Source: Porogramme epimiltina
Taxonomy: Eukaryota; Basidiomycota; Agaricomycetes; Polyporales; Polyporaceae
Reading direction: 5' to 3'
NCBI GenBank assembly: GCA_900155495.1
Contig: FTLJ01000449.1
Location: forward strand, 1 to 64,000
DNA: 64,000 bases
In this document: piece after piece, positions 44,960-56,612 of the stretch
Position numbering within the stretch: the stretch's first letter is position 1
Layout: each line of letters starts with the position of its first letter
Made by a program: the position numbers and the translations under genes
Notes under the pieces: generated by a model
Told to the model about the DNA's origin: nothing
The model's database searches: none
The model's input: only the letters and a program-made list of their open reading frames with translations

Positions 44960-46959
44960 TCAAACGGACTCCTTGGTTATTGAATGTGTCTGCAGTCAGA
45001 CACACCATTAGCCACACTCCTTCGTTCCACTAGGGCACAAGCTTACCGAAGAGCTCGTCTCCCGCGTCGCCTTCCGCAGCTTCGCGGGCTTCTTGTTAAA
45101 CTTCAAGTATCCCAAGAACGCCAAGACGGCGAACACGAGCGCCCACACCACGATCGCCACCGCCGCACCAATAAAGCCCGCAGCAACAGGGGAGACTGGA
45201 TCGGTAGCGATACGCACCCCCGTCGAAGACTGCACCGTGAACGCGCTGCAGCCCCGGAGCGAGGGCTGCTCGCACACCGCGCACCACTGGCTGCCCGTGC
45301 TGACGCCCACAGGCGTGAACACGGCGAGGAAGTCGGAGATGGGGACGTCGTCCGTGCTCTTAAGCGACAGCGACGAACCATCGAGCTGCATCGGGTATTG
45401 CTTCAAGGTCGCGTCGTCAGTGCCGTTCTTGAACATGAAGCGAACGATAGGCTCCGCCGTTTGGTCAGCGGGCTGCCGGACTTCAAGCACGACGGCGGCA
45501 GCGTAGTTGACTAGTGTTCAGAACGGGGCCTCGAGAATTAGCTATGAGTTAGATCAGATATGGGCCGGGGACCCACCAATGGCCTCGGGAAGAGCGCCGT
45601 TGGCGTTCACGCCGGTCATGTTGAATAGACTCAGGAACGGTTTGTAGGAGATCGCCGAGTAGTGCAGCTTGAGCGGGTCAGAGGCATTCACAATGCGCGT
45701 AATTGCGGTCGTAACGGACGGGACCATGGTGAGGAAGGCGACTAGATGTTTCGATGAGTAATGTAAAAGCAGGGGCACCCAACTGGATGACATACTGTTC
45801 CCAATGCCATCGAAGCTAGCGTCGCTGAAGACGCCGTACTCGTGCCAGTTCGCCAGATCCCGGGCTTGCGCAAGATACCCGTGAGGGAGCGTGTCGTTGA
45901 ACGTTTTGTTATGAATCGACTGCACGTTCATATAGTCAAAGATCTATCCCAAACTCAGGTTAGCATCCAACTGGTAAGGGCTGCATCTCCTGCAGGCTTA
46001 CATTCCACTACAAAATCGTGATTGTGAGTAGCTAGATCCGCAATGCCAGATGACTTTCGTACCATATTTTGCAGGGTTACTGCTCGACCATCCATAAACG
46101 GCTGAAGGCTGTTGAGGAACGTTGCAGACTCCGCCGCCTTGGCCGTGAACTCTGCCGAGGCATAGAAGTTCGAAGTGTGCTCGTCAAGGGCCTGCGTGCG
46201 GGTGTCCTTAGTTTCTCGAGGTGTGGCGACCAGAACTACACTCACCGGGCAGGACGTGAAGCCCTCCAACGACACATCTTCGTTGGGCTCTACCGACTCG
46301 ACTGTTAAAGTCGTATCATGCGATTAGTTTCATTCGTACACGTCAATAATGCTGAATATAGACTCACTGGGGACATACTGGTACCCGCCTAGGGGGCTAG
46401 TGACATTCGTGCCATTTGAAAGCGTGATGGTTGAGAGGGAAGTAGGTTGCCACAAGCCCTGCGTAAGAGCGATCGAACTGTCGAAGATCACTCCACCCTC
46501 GCCTCCGGCATCCGCTCGTACTTGCACCTGAGATTGCTGGAAGAGCGAACTGCTGTTGGCGATGCCTTCGATGAACGAAGAGGAGGATGGGTCCAAATAG
46601 AGGCTCCTGAAGAACGCTCCGAGATCGAACTCTTGTTGCTGATAAAAGGGATTGCGTTAGTATGAAACCCTTGGTATATCCACTCGGAGCAGGGCCAGGG
46701 AGTAAATCTCAAGGCTCTCCTATTGCGCTGCCTGAACACCTGCCCATTTCGTGACTCGAGCTTTCTCTCCTGTGCTCGGATACTTGCCCCCGCTCGCCCT
46801 CCCCTGGTGAACCCAAAGAAACATGGGACGTACCTCGCCGAGCGGCGTGATCGCCGTCGCAGACGCGCTGTAAGTGTTCGGGTCCTGGTAGAACCCCTGC
46901 CTATCGCCGTGGCGCGCAAGTATGACCGCACCGATCACGGTGCTGTTGTCGTTAGACAT
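44960..46959 (-). CDS. Histidine-phosphatase-superfamily membrane protein
   Basis: Exons: 46834-46959, 46368-46638, 46246-46301, 46063-46191, 45796-45943, 45577-45741, 45047-45510, 44960-44989 (462 residues). ARHGDRQGFYQDP at 15-27 is the RHGxR catalytic motif, with H17 as the expected phospho-acceptor. TPLGEQQEFDLG follows, as in acid phosphatases and phytases. There is no cleavable signal peptide: the catalytic motif starts at residue 16. One membrane span is at about 408-433 with a basic tail after it. Where acid phosphatases carry the HD proton-donor motif I find HYSAISYKPF instead, so activity is uncertain. Without the last intron the C-terminus would read slightly differently. Confidence 0.82.
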
Positions 46960-48595
46960 CCTGGGACAGTCCTACGCCAGGGGCTTGAGAACGATTCAAG
47001 AGACCAGCGTACGTCCCAGCGACCAGAGTCGAGTGACTCTAGGGGTGCAGGGATGTTGATGGAAGGAGGACAACGTCGCGCCGTGCCGCGGTCTTGCCGT
47101 ACTTTGTATTTTGTAGGAGGGCGCCATCAAACCCAGTTCTGGTTCTGACGATAATTGGATTCGTACTCCTTGGGATTCGCGAAGAACGTCTGGACGGGCA
47201 CGTGTGAGAGGCAATGACGGCTGGGGTCAAATTCTCGCATCATGCCATGTCGTCCAGACACATGTTTGCCCCCTCTGTGTAGGTCCAAAAGCTGTTTCTG
47301 ATGGGCTCAGCATCACTTACAAGGGGCCGTATGTGTTTTCCAGACATCATTCTCGAGTCAAGTGGGCGAGGATCGAGTCAAAAAGAGCTGGAGGACGCGT
47401 ACCACGACAGTCAGCATCCATCGCTACTGTCAATCTAAGCGAAGATTATCTAGCCGAGACGCACCTCCACCTTGCCTTTCCGCGGCACATGACGGAGAGG
47501 AGCACGCTGCACGACCTTCGTTCTCGCACGATATCAAAAATATCCTTGCGATAATTCTCGCAGGCGCGGCGAGGATAGAGGGGACGGCGGCAAGGGTGGG
47601 CGCGGAGCCGGCCCTCAACCAGATAGCATCAACGAGGCCTGGCCGCGGCCCGGGTGGCGACAGAGCCGCGCAACGGGCGCTCTCCAGCGCTCGTGCATCA
47701 TTCATCCATCGACACCACAAGGCTCCCCGCGCCTCTTCGAGAAGTTGGTCAAAATGACAGATGATGAATAAGCCGGAAGGAGCATCCTGTTCCCCTGCAG
47801 GAACGGGAAACAAGCTCAAGGTTGGTCGTCGGCTCTACTAGTGGCCACCTTCTCAAAAACTCATCGGTGTATAGGGAATGACGTCACTGGTTCACTCAAG
47901 GACGCGATCTGCGCATTCTACTCACCGCCAACCAGCCGGTTGAGCTCCAGGTTCACCCAGGGGCCATGTTTTCTTCAGACATCAGCCCAAGGAGTAGGCC
48001 GCAGCATTTCGTTCCGCCCCTCCTCACCATTCCATTACGAGTGATCTGGCACAAGACAGCGTCCCTTGTGCGCGTTGATGATCATTACTCGTACGCGCCT
48101 CGCGACTGTATTCAAAAGGCTATCGCGCGGCGCAAGGGCGGTATCAATGATGCAGCGGCTCTCGTTATCATCCGACGACGTTCGACAGCTTCTTCTTGGC
48201 AGACGCGGACGCCAGACAAAGCGCCAAATCGAAATTTTGGAGAAGCTCCATACTGGGAACAGTCTACTATACATTCAATGCGACAACCCGAGAAGGAAAT
48301 ATTATGCGAAAGCCCGCGTCGCTGCCAGACGTATGGAGTGCATCGCAAGCGCTGCTGCGACGAGTCAACGTGGTGAGGGGGCAGAATACTACGCCGGTGT
48401 GGCTAACTTTGTGGAAGCATGGGCACTAAAGCGAGGAATCTATGATACAGCGATGCAGGGACAGCATGATGGAGACGAGAGAAGGAGATGATAAGAGGGG
48501 AAATCCAGGATCCGAGACAGCCTCCCTAAACGAATCAGGCGAAGTCAGCTTCCGGGGAGCGCACCGGACAATAGCGTGGACGTACGTGCGGTTTT
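46960..48595. other. 1.6-kb stretch without a supported gene
   Basis: Left end is the phosphatase promoter. Frames at 47430-47819 (minus) and 48066-48491 (plus, 141 codons) are uninterrupted but show no motif, typical initiation context or splicing support. Confidence 0.4.
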
Positions 48596-48904
48596 TCAGT
48601 CAACGCTCGCTGATGGACGACCTCTCCGACGCAGAGTCGTCGAAATCTGAGGCACTCGACGCGGTGCTGGCTGTGCTTGACGTCTACACGCACGTGTGGT
48701 GAGACATGCAAGTTGTGATAGGCGGTTGTGAAGGCATACCGATGAGTCGCGCGAGTGTTTTGTACGTTTGGTGCGCGTGGACGAGATGACCTTCATGGGG
48801 ACCTCATTGGAGCGCGCCTTGGGCTCTGGTGGCACCATGGGCGTGTTGATGAGGACCCAGGCAGTGGAAGACAGACGCGAAGCGAGGGCCGCGTGCATGG
48901 ACAT
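48596..48904 (-). CDS. Small hypothetical protein
   Basis: A 102-codon frame; a GT-AG intron (about 48720 to 48642) can be removed without changing the frame at either end, leaving a shorter basic protein. The N-terminus MSMHAALASRLSSTAWVLIN is weakly hydrophobic. Codon use is GC3-rich like neighbouring genes, and a TATATA lies about 85 bases upstream on this strand (near 48988). No family recognised. It is divergent from the SDR gene. Confidence 0.35.
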   Translation of the reverse strand: MSMHAALASRLSSTAWVLINTPMVPPEPKARSNEVPMKVISSTRTKRTKHSRDSSVCLHNRLSQLACLTTRACRRQAQPAPRRVPQISTTLRRRGRPSASVD

Positions 48905-49355
48905 GGTGAAGTGCTAGTAGCGTGGGCTGGGGTGCTGGGATGGCACTTGGGCTGGAGAAGAGGCAGAGGGGCGCGCGGCTGGAAGATATATAGCGCGGCG
49001 GGCGCTGAGGGGTTCCTTCATTCTGTGGAGTCTCGTGGCTGCCGGAGCTTACGCACTTGTTAGTAGAGCGTGACGTCAGTTTCAATGGCCGGACGCGTCC
49101 GCCGTCGCCCTCAGGAGGCCCCGCCCAGGCGCCGCCCCTTAAACAAGCAAGTCCGTCTCCCGGCCCGGGGAAGCCACACCAGTCCCTATTCGGGCCGAAA
49201 TCCTGCCCATCTCAGCTAACCTTGACGCCCTCGATCCTGAAGCTTGAAGCTTGAAGCCTCTCCTGCGGCCCACTCTCCCGAGGGCTTAGTAAAGCCCTCT
49301 CTTACAGTGTTTCCCACCAACACCACGAGCGCTCACGCCCTCCTACACTTCGCAA
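48905..49355. promoter_or_regulatory. Divergent promoter region, small protein and SDR
   Basis: Holds TATATA near 48988 on the minus-strand side and a short direct repeat of GAAGCTT at about 49239-49256 upstream of the SDR start. Confidence 0.4.
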
Positions 49356-50482
49356 ATGGCTGGAAAGGTCGCGATCGTGACTGGGGCTTCGTCTGGTACG
49401 CCCATCGTCTAGAATCTCCCGGCGGCCACCTGTGCTGACAGGATCGCCGCGATCTAGGAATTGGTCGGGCCACCGCGATCGCCCTCGCTCAAGCAGGTTG
49501 GGCGGTTGCGATCGTCGCCAGGCGTGCCGACAAACTCCGCGAAACCTCGGAACTTTGTGGGGACGCCTCAAAGGTCCATGTGTTCGCAGGCGATGTCACT
49601 AAAGAGGACGACGTCATCAGCCTGTTTCGCACAACCGTAGAACGCTTCGGTATCTCCCATGTCCATTCATTGAAGTACAGTAGAGCTGCTTACCGGTGGA
49701 TCGTTGTCTCACAGGCCGCCTGGACATGGTGTTCAACGTACGCGTTATGGGGTCATGATCCCGCGCCATGCGCTGGGGACTGACGATCCTGCCGCAGAAC
49801 GCGGGTATTACGGGACCCCATGTTCCCATCGAGCAGTTCTCCGTACAGGATCTCACACAGGTTCTGGGCGTGAACGTCGTCGGTGCATTTCTGTGCACGC
49901 GCGAGGCCGTGAAAGTATTCAAAGCTCAATCGCCGCCGGGAGGTGAGTTGGTGGCCACGACCTCACTAGATCTACCTCTACAATTGAGTACTTACACAGC
50001 TCCTCTGCTTCAATAGGGAGGATTATCAACAACGGGTCCATATCGGCCCAGACTCCGCGGCCTCATTCCGCCCCGTACACCTTGAGCAAGCACGCGATCA
50101 CCGGGCTCACGAAGTCCACTGTTCTGGACGGAAGGGCGTTCGGTATCACTTGCACACAAATTGATATTGGCTAGTACCCCCTGCGTCTTCCCTCCCCACC
50201 AACCCTAACTATGCCCATCATGACGAATAGGCGGAGCACAGACTGCCCTGTCCCCTCCCCCTGAAGGAACCCTTCAGGCCGACGGACGCCTCTCCCGTGA
50301 AGCTACGTTCGACCCCAAGCACGTTGCCAATACCATCGTGCACATCGCCGGCCTCCCACTGGACGTTACCGTTCTCACATTCAACATCATGTGAGCGCTG
50401 CATTTCCCAGCGACCCTGCAGAACGCTCACTTCCTTTACGTCCGATAGGGCCACCACGATGCCGTTCGTCGGGCGCGGATAA
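49356..50482 (+). CDS. Short-chain dehydrogenase/reductase (SDR)
   Basis: Exons: 49356-49395, 49458-49649, 49715-49737, 49798-49942, 50017-50169, 50231-50390, 50449-50482 (248 residues, normal for classical SDRs). The NAD(P) motif TGASSGIG is formed across the first intron, NAG begins exon 4, and the catalytic set is S141, Y154 and K158 ([14 protein letters not shown]). GDV after the third strand is also present. The intron after 50169 has a GC donor (GCTAGT), required for frame with the next exon. It is a cytosolic oxidoreductase; substrate unknown. Confidence 0.9.
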
Positions 50483-50984
50483 ACACCCGTGTCGCAGCTG
50501 ACGCGCTGAGGAAGGGCTCTCATGGAGGGGTTACTATCTGCACTACTGCAGATCGCGGAATTTATTACTTGTACTATATGTCATTGAAACTCGAAAGCGA
50601 TTAGAAGCCAGCTTCAGTGTGCATCCGCGAGCTCCAAGTCATGTGCTACATCTTGCTTATTTTATCACGAGCGACGAAATAAATTTAGGCTCCTGAACAC
50701 GTGCTGAGCAACGGAAGGTAGACACATATTTATGATTGGAGCAGGCGGCAGAGAAGGCAACCCTCGAAGGTTTAGAATTGCTCTCGTACATATACGCGCA
50801 ACGCGCCGGGTAGACACCTGACGGGTGCGCCGGTCAAGGTTCTCCACGAACGCAAACCGCAGGACTACATACACCTGTTCATACACGATCGCGAACAATA
50901 TACCAGGACGTGACAGACAAGAAGGATGATGGGACGGCAGGGTTGTGGTTGCGGGGTGTCTTGGAAAAGTGGCTCCAATCCACT
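50483..50984. other. Convergent 3' space
   Basis: Tail-to-tail between SDR and the CPL1-like gene. Nothing else seen. Confidence 0.45.
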
Positions 50985-52279
50985 CTACAAGGCATTCTTG
51001 CGCCGCCACGCCTTCATGGTCTCTTGCTCGAACGCCATGCGCGTCGCCATGCAGCGCGAGGCATCCGCCGACGGAACATATCCCTCCCTGCACTTGCCTA
51101 TAGACACACCGTCAGCTATCCTATTCTCAACCCGAAAAGGCAAACGACGGCACTCACGGACGATACACTCCCCGCTCGTGCACGTCACCGAGTCGACGTA
51201 CGGGATGGCCGAGCAGTCGCGCCCGCCGTCCGCGGAGCGCTCTCCGAAGGGCGAGTCGTCGTACACGCACCCGCCGCAGCTCTCGAGGTCGTTGCGGACG
51301 TCCACGCACTCGAACGCCTTCAGGAACCCGCGCCCGGAGGAAGAACCGTACACGGGGCAGCTCTTGTGCCCTGACGGGCAGGTGGCGCGTTTCATCGCCC
51401 GGCGGTGCACGCTTGTAGGGGAGGCGCCGCCCGCTATAGAAGAGGGGTGGGAAGAAGGAACGTCAGGGGCCGTGATCAGAAGAAGACGGAGGTAGGGAGT
51501 CGGGCACGCACGACATTGGCCGCTGGAGCCGACGTCACAGGTGTTCGAAAGGCCCACGTCGGTGTTGCCGCACTGGGAGGAGCTCGTTGCTCCCAGAGGG
51601 GACGACGAGCCTTTGACGGGGCAGTTCTGGCAGTGAGGCTGGCCGGTCGTGGACTGGAAGGTGCCCGCGCAGCTACGATCGCGGGCCGACAATACGTCAG
51701 CACAGCCACAAAAGCCACCAATAGAAACGACAACAATAAATGAGACAAGGACAATATGCTCACCAGGAGCAGCAGGAGGTCTGGCCGCTCAGTGGCTGGA
51801 ACTGGCCCGCCGCGCACAGGGGGCACTCGAGTCCAGTCCCCGGCGTGTCCGAGAAGCGACCGGGCGGGCACGCCTGCGGCGTAGAACGCCCCAACCCGTT
51901 GCAGAACGAGCCGGGCGGGCAGGGCAGACACGCCGCCTGACCGGTGAGCGGCTGGTACGTTCCCTGAGAACAGGCCGTCGATCCGGACGCCCCAGATCCG
52001 TCGGAGTTGGGACCGAAGGCGAACGAGCCCGCCGGCGCCGGGAGGCACGACGTCCCGCCCATGCCTGTAAGGAGAGAACAAGGGCGCGTTAGGAGACCAT
52101 CGAGCATGAGCAGGGAGAGGGGGTGGCGTACTGTTCTGGAACGTGCCGGGAGCGCAAGATACGCAGTTAGGGGTTTGGCCCGTCGAGGAGAACGTCCCCG
52201 TCGGACATTGGGCAGCGTCGACGAGGACTGGCACTAGGAACAGGAGAGCGATGGAAGTTAGAGAGCGTGCCGGTAACAT
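50985..52279 (-). CDS. Cysteine-rich secreted protein, GCC2/GCC3 repeats plus CPL1/priA-like domain
   Basis: Exons 52132-52279, 51764-52064, 51158-51672 and 50985-51097 give 358 residues. A signal peptide (about 1-22, ending VDAAQC) is followed by repeated CPxGTF/CxxC units of the ephrin-receptor-like GCC2_GCC3 type (CPTGTFSSTGQTPNC; CPPGSFCNGLGRSTPQACPPG). The C-terminal part has CPSGHKSCPVY, ECVDVRNDLESCGGC, DCSAIPYVDSVTC and CREGYVPS, the pattern of the CPL1-like domain also found in Lentinula priA. The protein is presumably extracellular or wall-associated. A 54-nt in-frame segment near 51437-51490 could be a retained intron; it is kept here. Confidence 0.85.
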
Positions 52280-54821
52280 CGTGGAGGCGCGAACGGGCCC
52301 GGGGGGGTGCTGGAGGAATGAAGCACGGGACGAGGGACCACGACGTTGGCGCAGCACCGAGGCACTCATCCCGACCTATATGTACGCGAGACGGACATGC
52401 CATCATCGAACGGGGCTCGATGTGCAAACAACACATGGCCCTCGATCTGTATCGTGTCTAGAGGGGACGAACCGGAAACAAGCCCGTTTAGGCACCGGGA
52501 GAAGAAGTCCGCGGTCACCGAATGTTCGAACAGCCGCGCGTGGCTACGGCGAGGCCGCCACCTCGAAGTGCGTCTTCTTGTCCAACACCCTCAAGACCTC
52601 CGCCTGGACCGCCGGGGGTAGCGAGGACATTAGAGGGGCACGCCGCACCGACCATAGCTGCCGGGGGGGTCGACCGATCCGACTCGGGGGTGGCAAGTCT
52701 CCACTGGGATGGGGTGACAGGCTGGACGGGGCTGCGGCCAAAGGAAGTGTCGTCAGCGGATCGCCTGAAGACTGCAGAAGGCCGGCGAAATCATGCCTTT
52801 GCTGGCCAAGCACCGCCCAAACGACACATCGAACCCTTCGAGTCGGGACGCGGCGGCCAGCCGCGAGGCCGACCACTGTCCATGCGGGATCGGAGCGACC
52901 GCACGAGACGGCTCGATGATGTCCGCCAGGCACAGGCCGTTCATACTGCGCACTTTACCGCGTCTTGGGTGTCGAGGCGTATATATGCCGTAACCATGGA
53001 TTCCTGGGCTCACACAGCCATGAGCTTGCAATCCCCGTCTAAAAACCGTTGAATCAGTTCAAGCGTTTCGCCGAAGTTTTGGCTACCGAGTGACCTGCCA
53101 TGACGTGCCGAGAGATATAAGTAGTCTTCCAACGTCTGCGCCATGTAGCGGTCACTAGTTGCATACCCAGCAAGGCGAATGAGAGATAGGCAATTGGGAA
53201 TGAAATAATTCTCACACGATGCTCGTGTCTGAGCGTCTCAGGGCAATTCGTAAATCCTGAGCGCATCCTTCGACCAATATGGTTTGAAGGTGTTTAGGCG
53301 CATGTCGGGTCCAGTGGGTCCGGCTGAGGGCCGTTCGAATGAAGCATCAGTGTACAACATGCCGATGACCCTTCGGAGAGCTCAGCGGTAGACTAGAGGA
53401 GCCATATTTAGTCCATAAGTCTCATATTGAACGGAGGTAGAGAGTCGAGAGCTTACGAAGGTCAAGACGCTTTGAACTCAGCATCGTACATCGATGCATC
53501 ATGATGTCTGGGGCTTCTGGTGAGGAGAGAACTGCGAAATGGGGATGCTGAGGGCCAGTACGCCAATGAGTTTATGTCGTAGTTGTGGAGCGTCTCCTTC
53601 CGAAGTGCCCCCCGCTTTGCATGACAACCACTTCCTCGTCACCACGCAGACCGACATAGCCGAAACCTTTCTTGCATCCTATTGAGTCCGACGACGCATG
53701 CTAGTAAGAGTCATATCAGATTATACAACACGAGATGTCCCAGTACAATGACCTTCTCACCGTTAATATCCGCTACGAGGTGGACCACAAAAGTCAGCGG
53801 GTCCGGGAGCAGAGCCTCCCCCAAGTCTCCTCTTCAGGCTGTACCCTTTGCATCCGGCAAATTCGACCCAAGGATCATCGCATATTGCACATCTGCTCCC
53901 CGTCTCCTCATGCAATCGCCGACGAGTGAGGTTAGGATTCGTCCGTAACAAGTCTGTGCGGCCCTTACGTGCCGGAGGCTGAAAACGTTGATGGGCGTAC
54001 GCAGAAAGCGAGGGAGAAGAGAAACCCACGCCAATGTCCGCTTTATCAGGAACCCCATCAACCCCAGGAGAGAACCTGCGTCAGAATCATTGCCGCATTT
54101 GTAGAAAAACTCTACGATCCTCTCTCTGGCGAAACTTTGTATCCTCACCCGGCGGTCCTCGACTCTCCGCCATCTATACATCACGGCGACTGCAGACATT
54201 GACGCCGCCAAGCCCAAGGCGAGCGGTGTACGTGCCGGGTCCGGTATTATGCCGCAGAACCGCATTGTCGCGGCGGCCGCATCGATGCAGTCTATTTGGT
54301 CGGCGGGCGAACCGCTCGGAGGTAGGCTGATTGAGCGGTCCCCGAGTTTGTCTGGAGGAGCTCCGCGACCGAGGTCGTGAGTAGACGAAATGGGGGACAG
54401 GATGAATAGCGTCCGTACCCACATGACTGGGGCTAGGATGCGCCGTGCTGTCTTCCATGCAGCGCACTAGCATCGGTCGTGGTATGACTTGTCAGCGCTC
54501 ACCGGCCGCCGCTGAATGTAGACGGCGGTCTAGTGGCGATCCACAAGGAGGTGGGACCACCTTCGTGGGCTGTATGGGGCCTAGATCCAGCTAGGAATGC
54601 TGTACACTGTGCTGCTGTCATTGGAATCCAGGACACTCGGGACAACTTGCTGAGGAGGTGGAGGGCAGGTTGAGTTAATATGACACAGATGGGGTGCGAA
54701 AACAAGTGTATTATATCTGCCATTACAAGAAATATCATCACGAGCAGTATCCTAGCACGAGGCACTGAGAAATAACTTAGCTGAAACTGCTCCATCTACC
54801 CTTTCTACCATCCCATATGCT
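52280..54821. other. 2.5-kb stretch without a supported gene
   Basis: The right-hand frames (52143-53052) are GC-rich and unsupported. A 196-codon minus-strand frame at 53834-54424 has a short hydrophobic run but no motif. A tRNA-D-arm-like string near 53375 lacks the rest of a tRNA. I call no gene. Confidence 0.4.
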
Positions 54822-56189
54822 CTAGATATGAGCCCCAAGACGGAAGGTGCTTGCTATGATGTCCTGCACGCCTTCCTGTAGACCAACCAAGTTGTGTTGC
54901 CCCCAGAACGTCTCAATATACACAACCCTGCCCGCGAACCCGTCGAATTCCTCTATCACCCCAAAACTCGGAAGCTCGACCTTTCGCACGAGCTTACTTC
55001 GAGCGAGCCGACGCTGCTTCTCTGCATCTATGAAAGATTCGTACTCCTCGGCAGAAGGGATGACGCTCGGGGTATCAGGGAGTGCGAAAGCGACTGGAAG
55101 GTGGGGGTCGAGGAGCGCATCGAGTAGCGTTCGCGAGTGTTCGTACGGGATGTCCATGTCGTCCTGGCTATGGGCGATCAGCACCGGGACGTTGATATCC
55201 CTAATGATAGACAGGGTGTCAAACTCCGTATGAACGAGTCGCTTGATGAGCTCTGAGGGGACTTGTCAACAGGGGCCCAATACTGGGATGCATGTACGTA
55301 CTTCGGCCAAACGAGAAAGTCTGGAGGGGCTGCAGTATCGGGATGCCGCGGATAGTGGCCGTCTCTACCAAAGTAGCAAGGTTCTTGAAAGGCGCCAGAA
55401 GCGCGACGCCGCGTGGCTTGATGTCTTCCTGTGCGAGCGCAGTGGCCAAGCCGGTGGCGACAGCCGTCCCCAAACTGTGCCCGATGATCATAACGTCCTT
55501 CGGCCGGGCGCCCTGTTCCATGAGCCAACGCCAGGCCGACTTCGCGTCCTCCACGAGGCCGTCGGGAGTGGGGATGCCTTCGCTCTCGCCGAAACCGCGA
55601 TAGTCGATCACGAGCACGTTCGCGCGAAGCCGAGAGGTGAACGCAGAATAATGGAGCATACGCGGAGGAGCAGCACGTGTGGCGGCAGCGCCGTGGCAGT
55701 ACAGGATGGTCGGGTACTCCTTAATTGCCTTCTGCACAACTTCCAGTGACGGATCCATGAGAGGTTCGGGGGAGGCGACCCGGTACGCTTGGTAGAACGG
55801 GTCGGAAAGAATGAACCACGAGCCGATGGTGACGTTATCCGGGGTAGTAAGTCCGAAGTTCATCGTCTTTCCAGCTACATAGTGCTGACATTAACACACG
55901 CGTGTACGCCCAGACAAGTTTAAGAACTTACGTGCAAGCCCGTACTTGTGAGGCAGGTCAAACCTGGCTCCCCAAGGAACACGCACTCCATGTTGGTATA
56001 TCGCGCTGCACGAAGGAAGCGTCGGTAAGGAAGCGAGTATATGTGCATGACGGATGCTCACTGTCTCTGGAAGAACGGCGTTGCCAGGGCCGCGATGACG
56101 CAAGCATAGAGGATGCTGCTTGCAAAGGCAAACTTGTGCAGCTTGCTGAGGATGCCGCCGTTCGCGGGGGAAGGGCGGGCTTCAGCCAT
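54822..56189 (-). CDS. Alpha/beta hydrolase, ABHD12/BEM46-like, membrane-anchored
   Basis: Exons 56062-56189, 55932-56005, 55302-55874 and 54822-55252 give 401 residues. An N-terminal membrane anchor (FAFASSILYACVIAALA) precedes the hydrolase fold. YCHGAAATR is the oxyanion-hole HG motif, GHSLG carries the nucleophile S201, AHSQDDMD supplies the acid (D289 or D290) and FWGQHNLVG carries H378. This matches the ABHD12/ABHD13/BEM46 group, serine hydrolases that act on lysophospholipids or acylglycerols at membranes; the actual substrate is inferred only. It is head-to-head with the BOR1-like gene. Confidence 0.9.
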
Positions 56190-56612
56190 GGTAGACGATG
56201 TGCAGGCGAGGGGGAGCGCCGTGGCCAGCAGCGGCGACGCGGTTTTGCAGGCGCGTCATCGTGCGCGTGGCTGGGCGGCGTCTCCGATCGAAACGGGATC
56301 ATGGATGCCGCTGGAGTGGCTTGGGAGCGCTCCGACAGGATTCTGCCGACCAAGGCATCCCAGCCTCCTCCCTCGGTCCTCTCACCCTAGACGGCGCCAG
56401 CCCCACGCGTTCGACCCCAACGGCCACCACGGAGGATGGCGCTGTGCCAAACGTTGAAATAGAGGTCTTTCCGGTGCGTTCGTCGACATCCAGCACCTTG
56501 GCCGACACTCGTCTCACTGCACTTCTCCTGTCCTCGGTCTCTCTACAAAAATTTCTCTCCACGCTAGCCAACCAAGTAGACGATCAATTACACGACCAAT
56601 CTTTCAATTACG
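56190..56612. promoter_or_regulatory. Divergent promoter, hydrolase and BOR1-like gene
   Basis: Only about 420 bp separate the two start codons, so regulatory sites are probably shared. No specific element recognised. Confidence 0.5.

Noticed and set aside
48066..48491. 141-codon plus-strand frame
   Set aside because: No recognised domain and no supporting promoter or splice signals.
53370..53440. tRNA-like D-arm string (AGCTCAGCGGTAGACT)
   Set aside because: No GGTTCGANNCC B-box or matching acceptor and T arms follow.
53834..54424. 196-codon minus-strand frame with a hydrophobic run
   Set aside because: No motif, no splice structure and unremarkable codon use.
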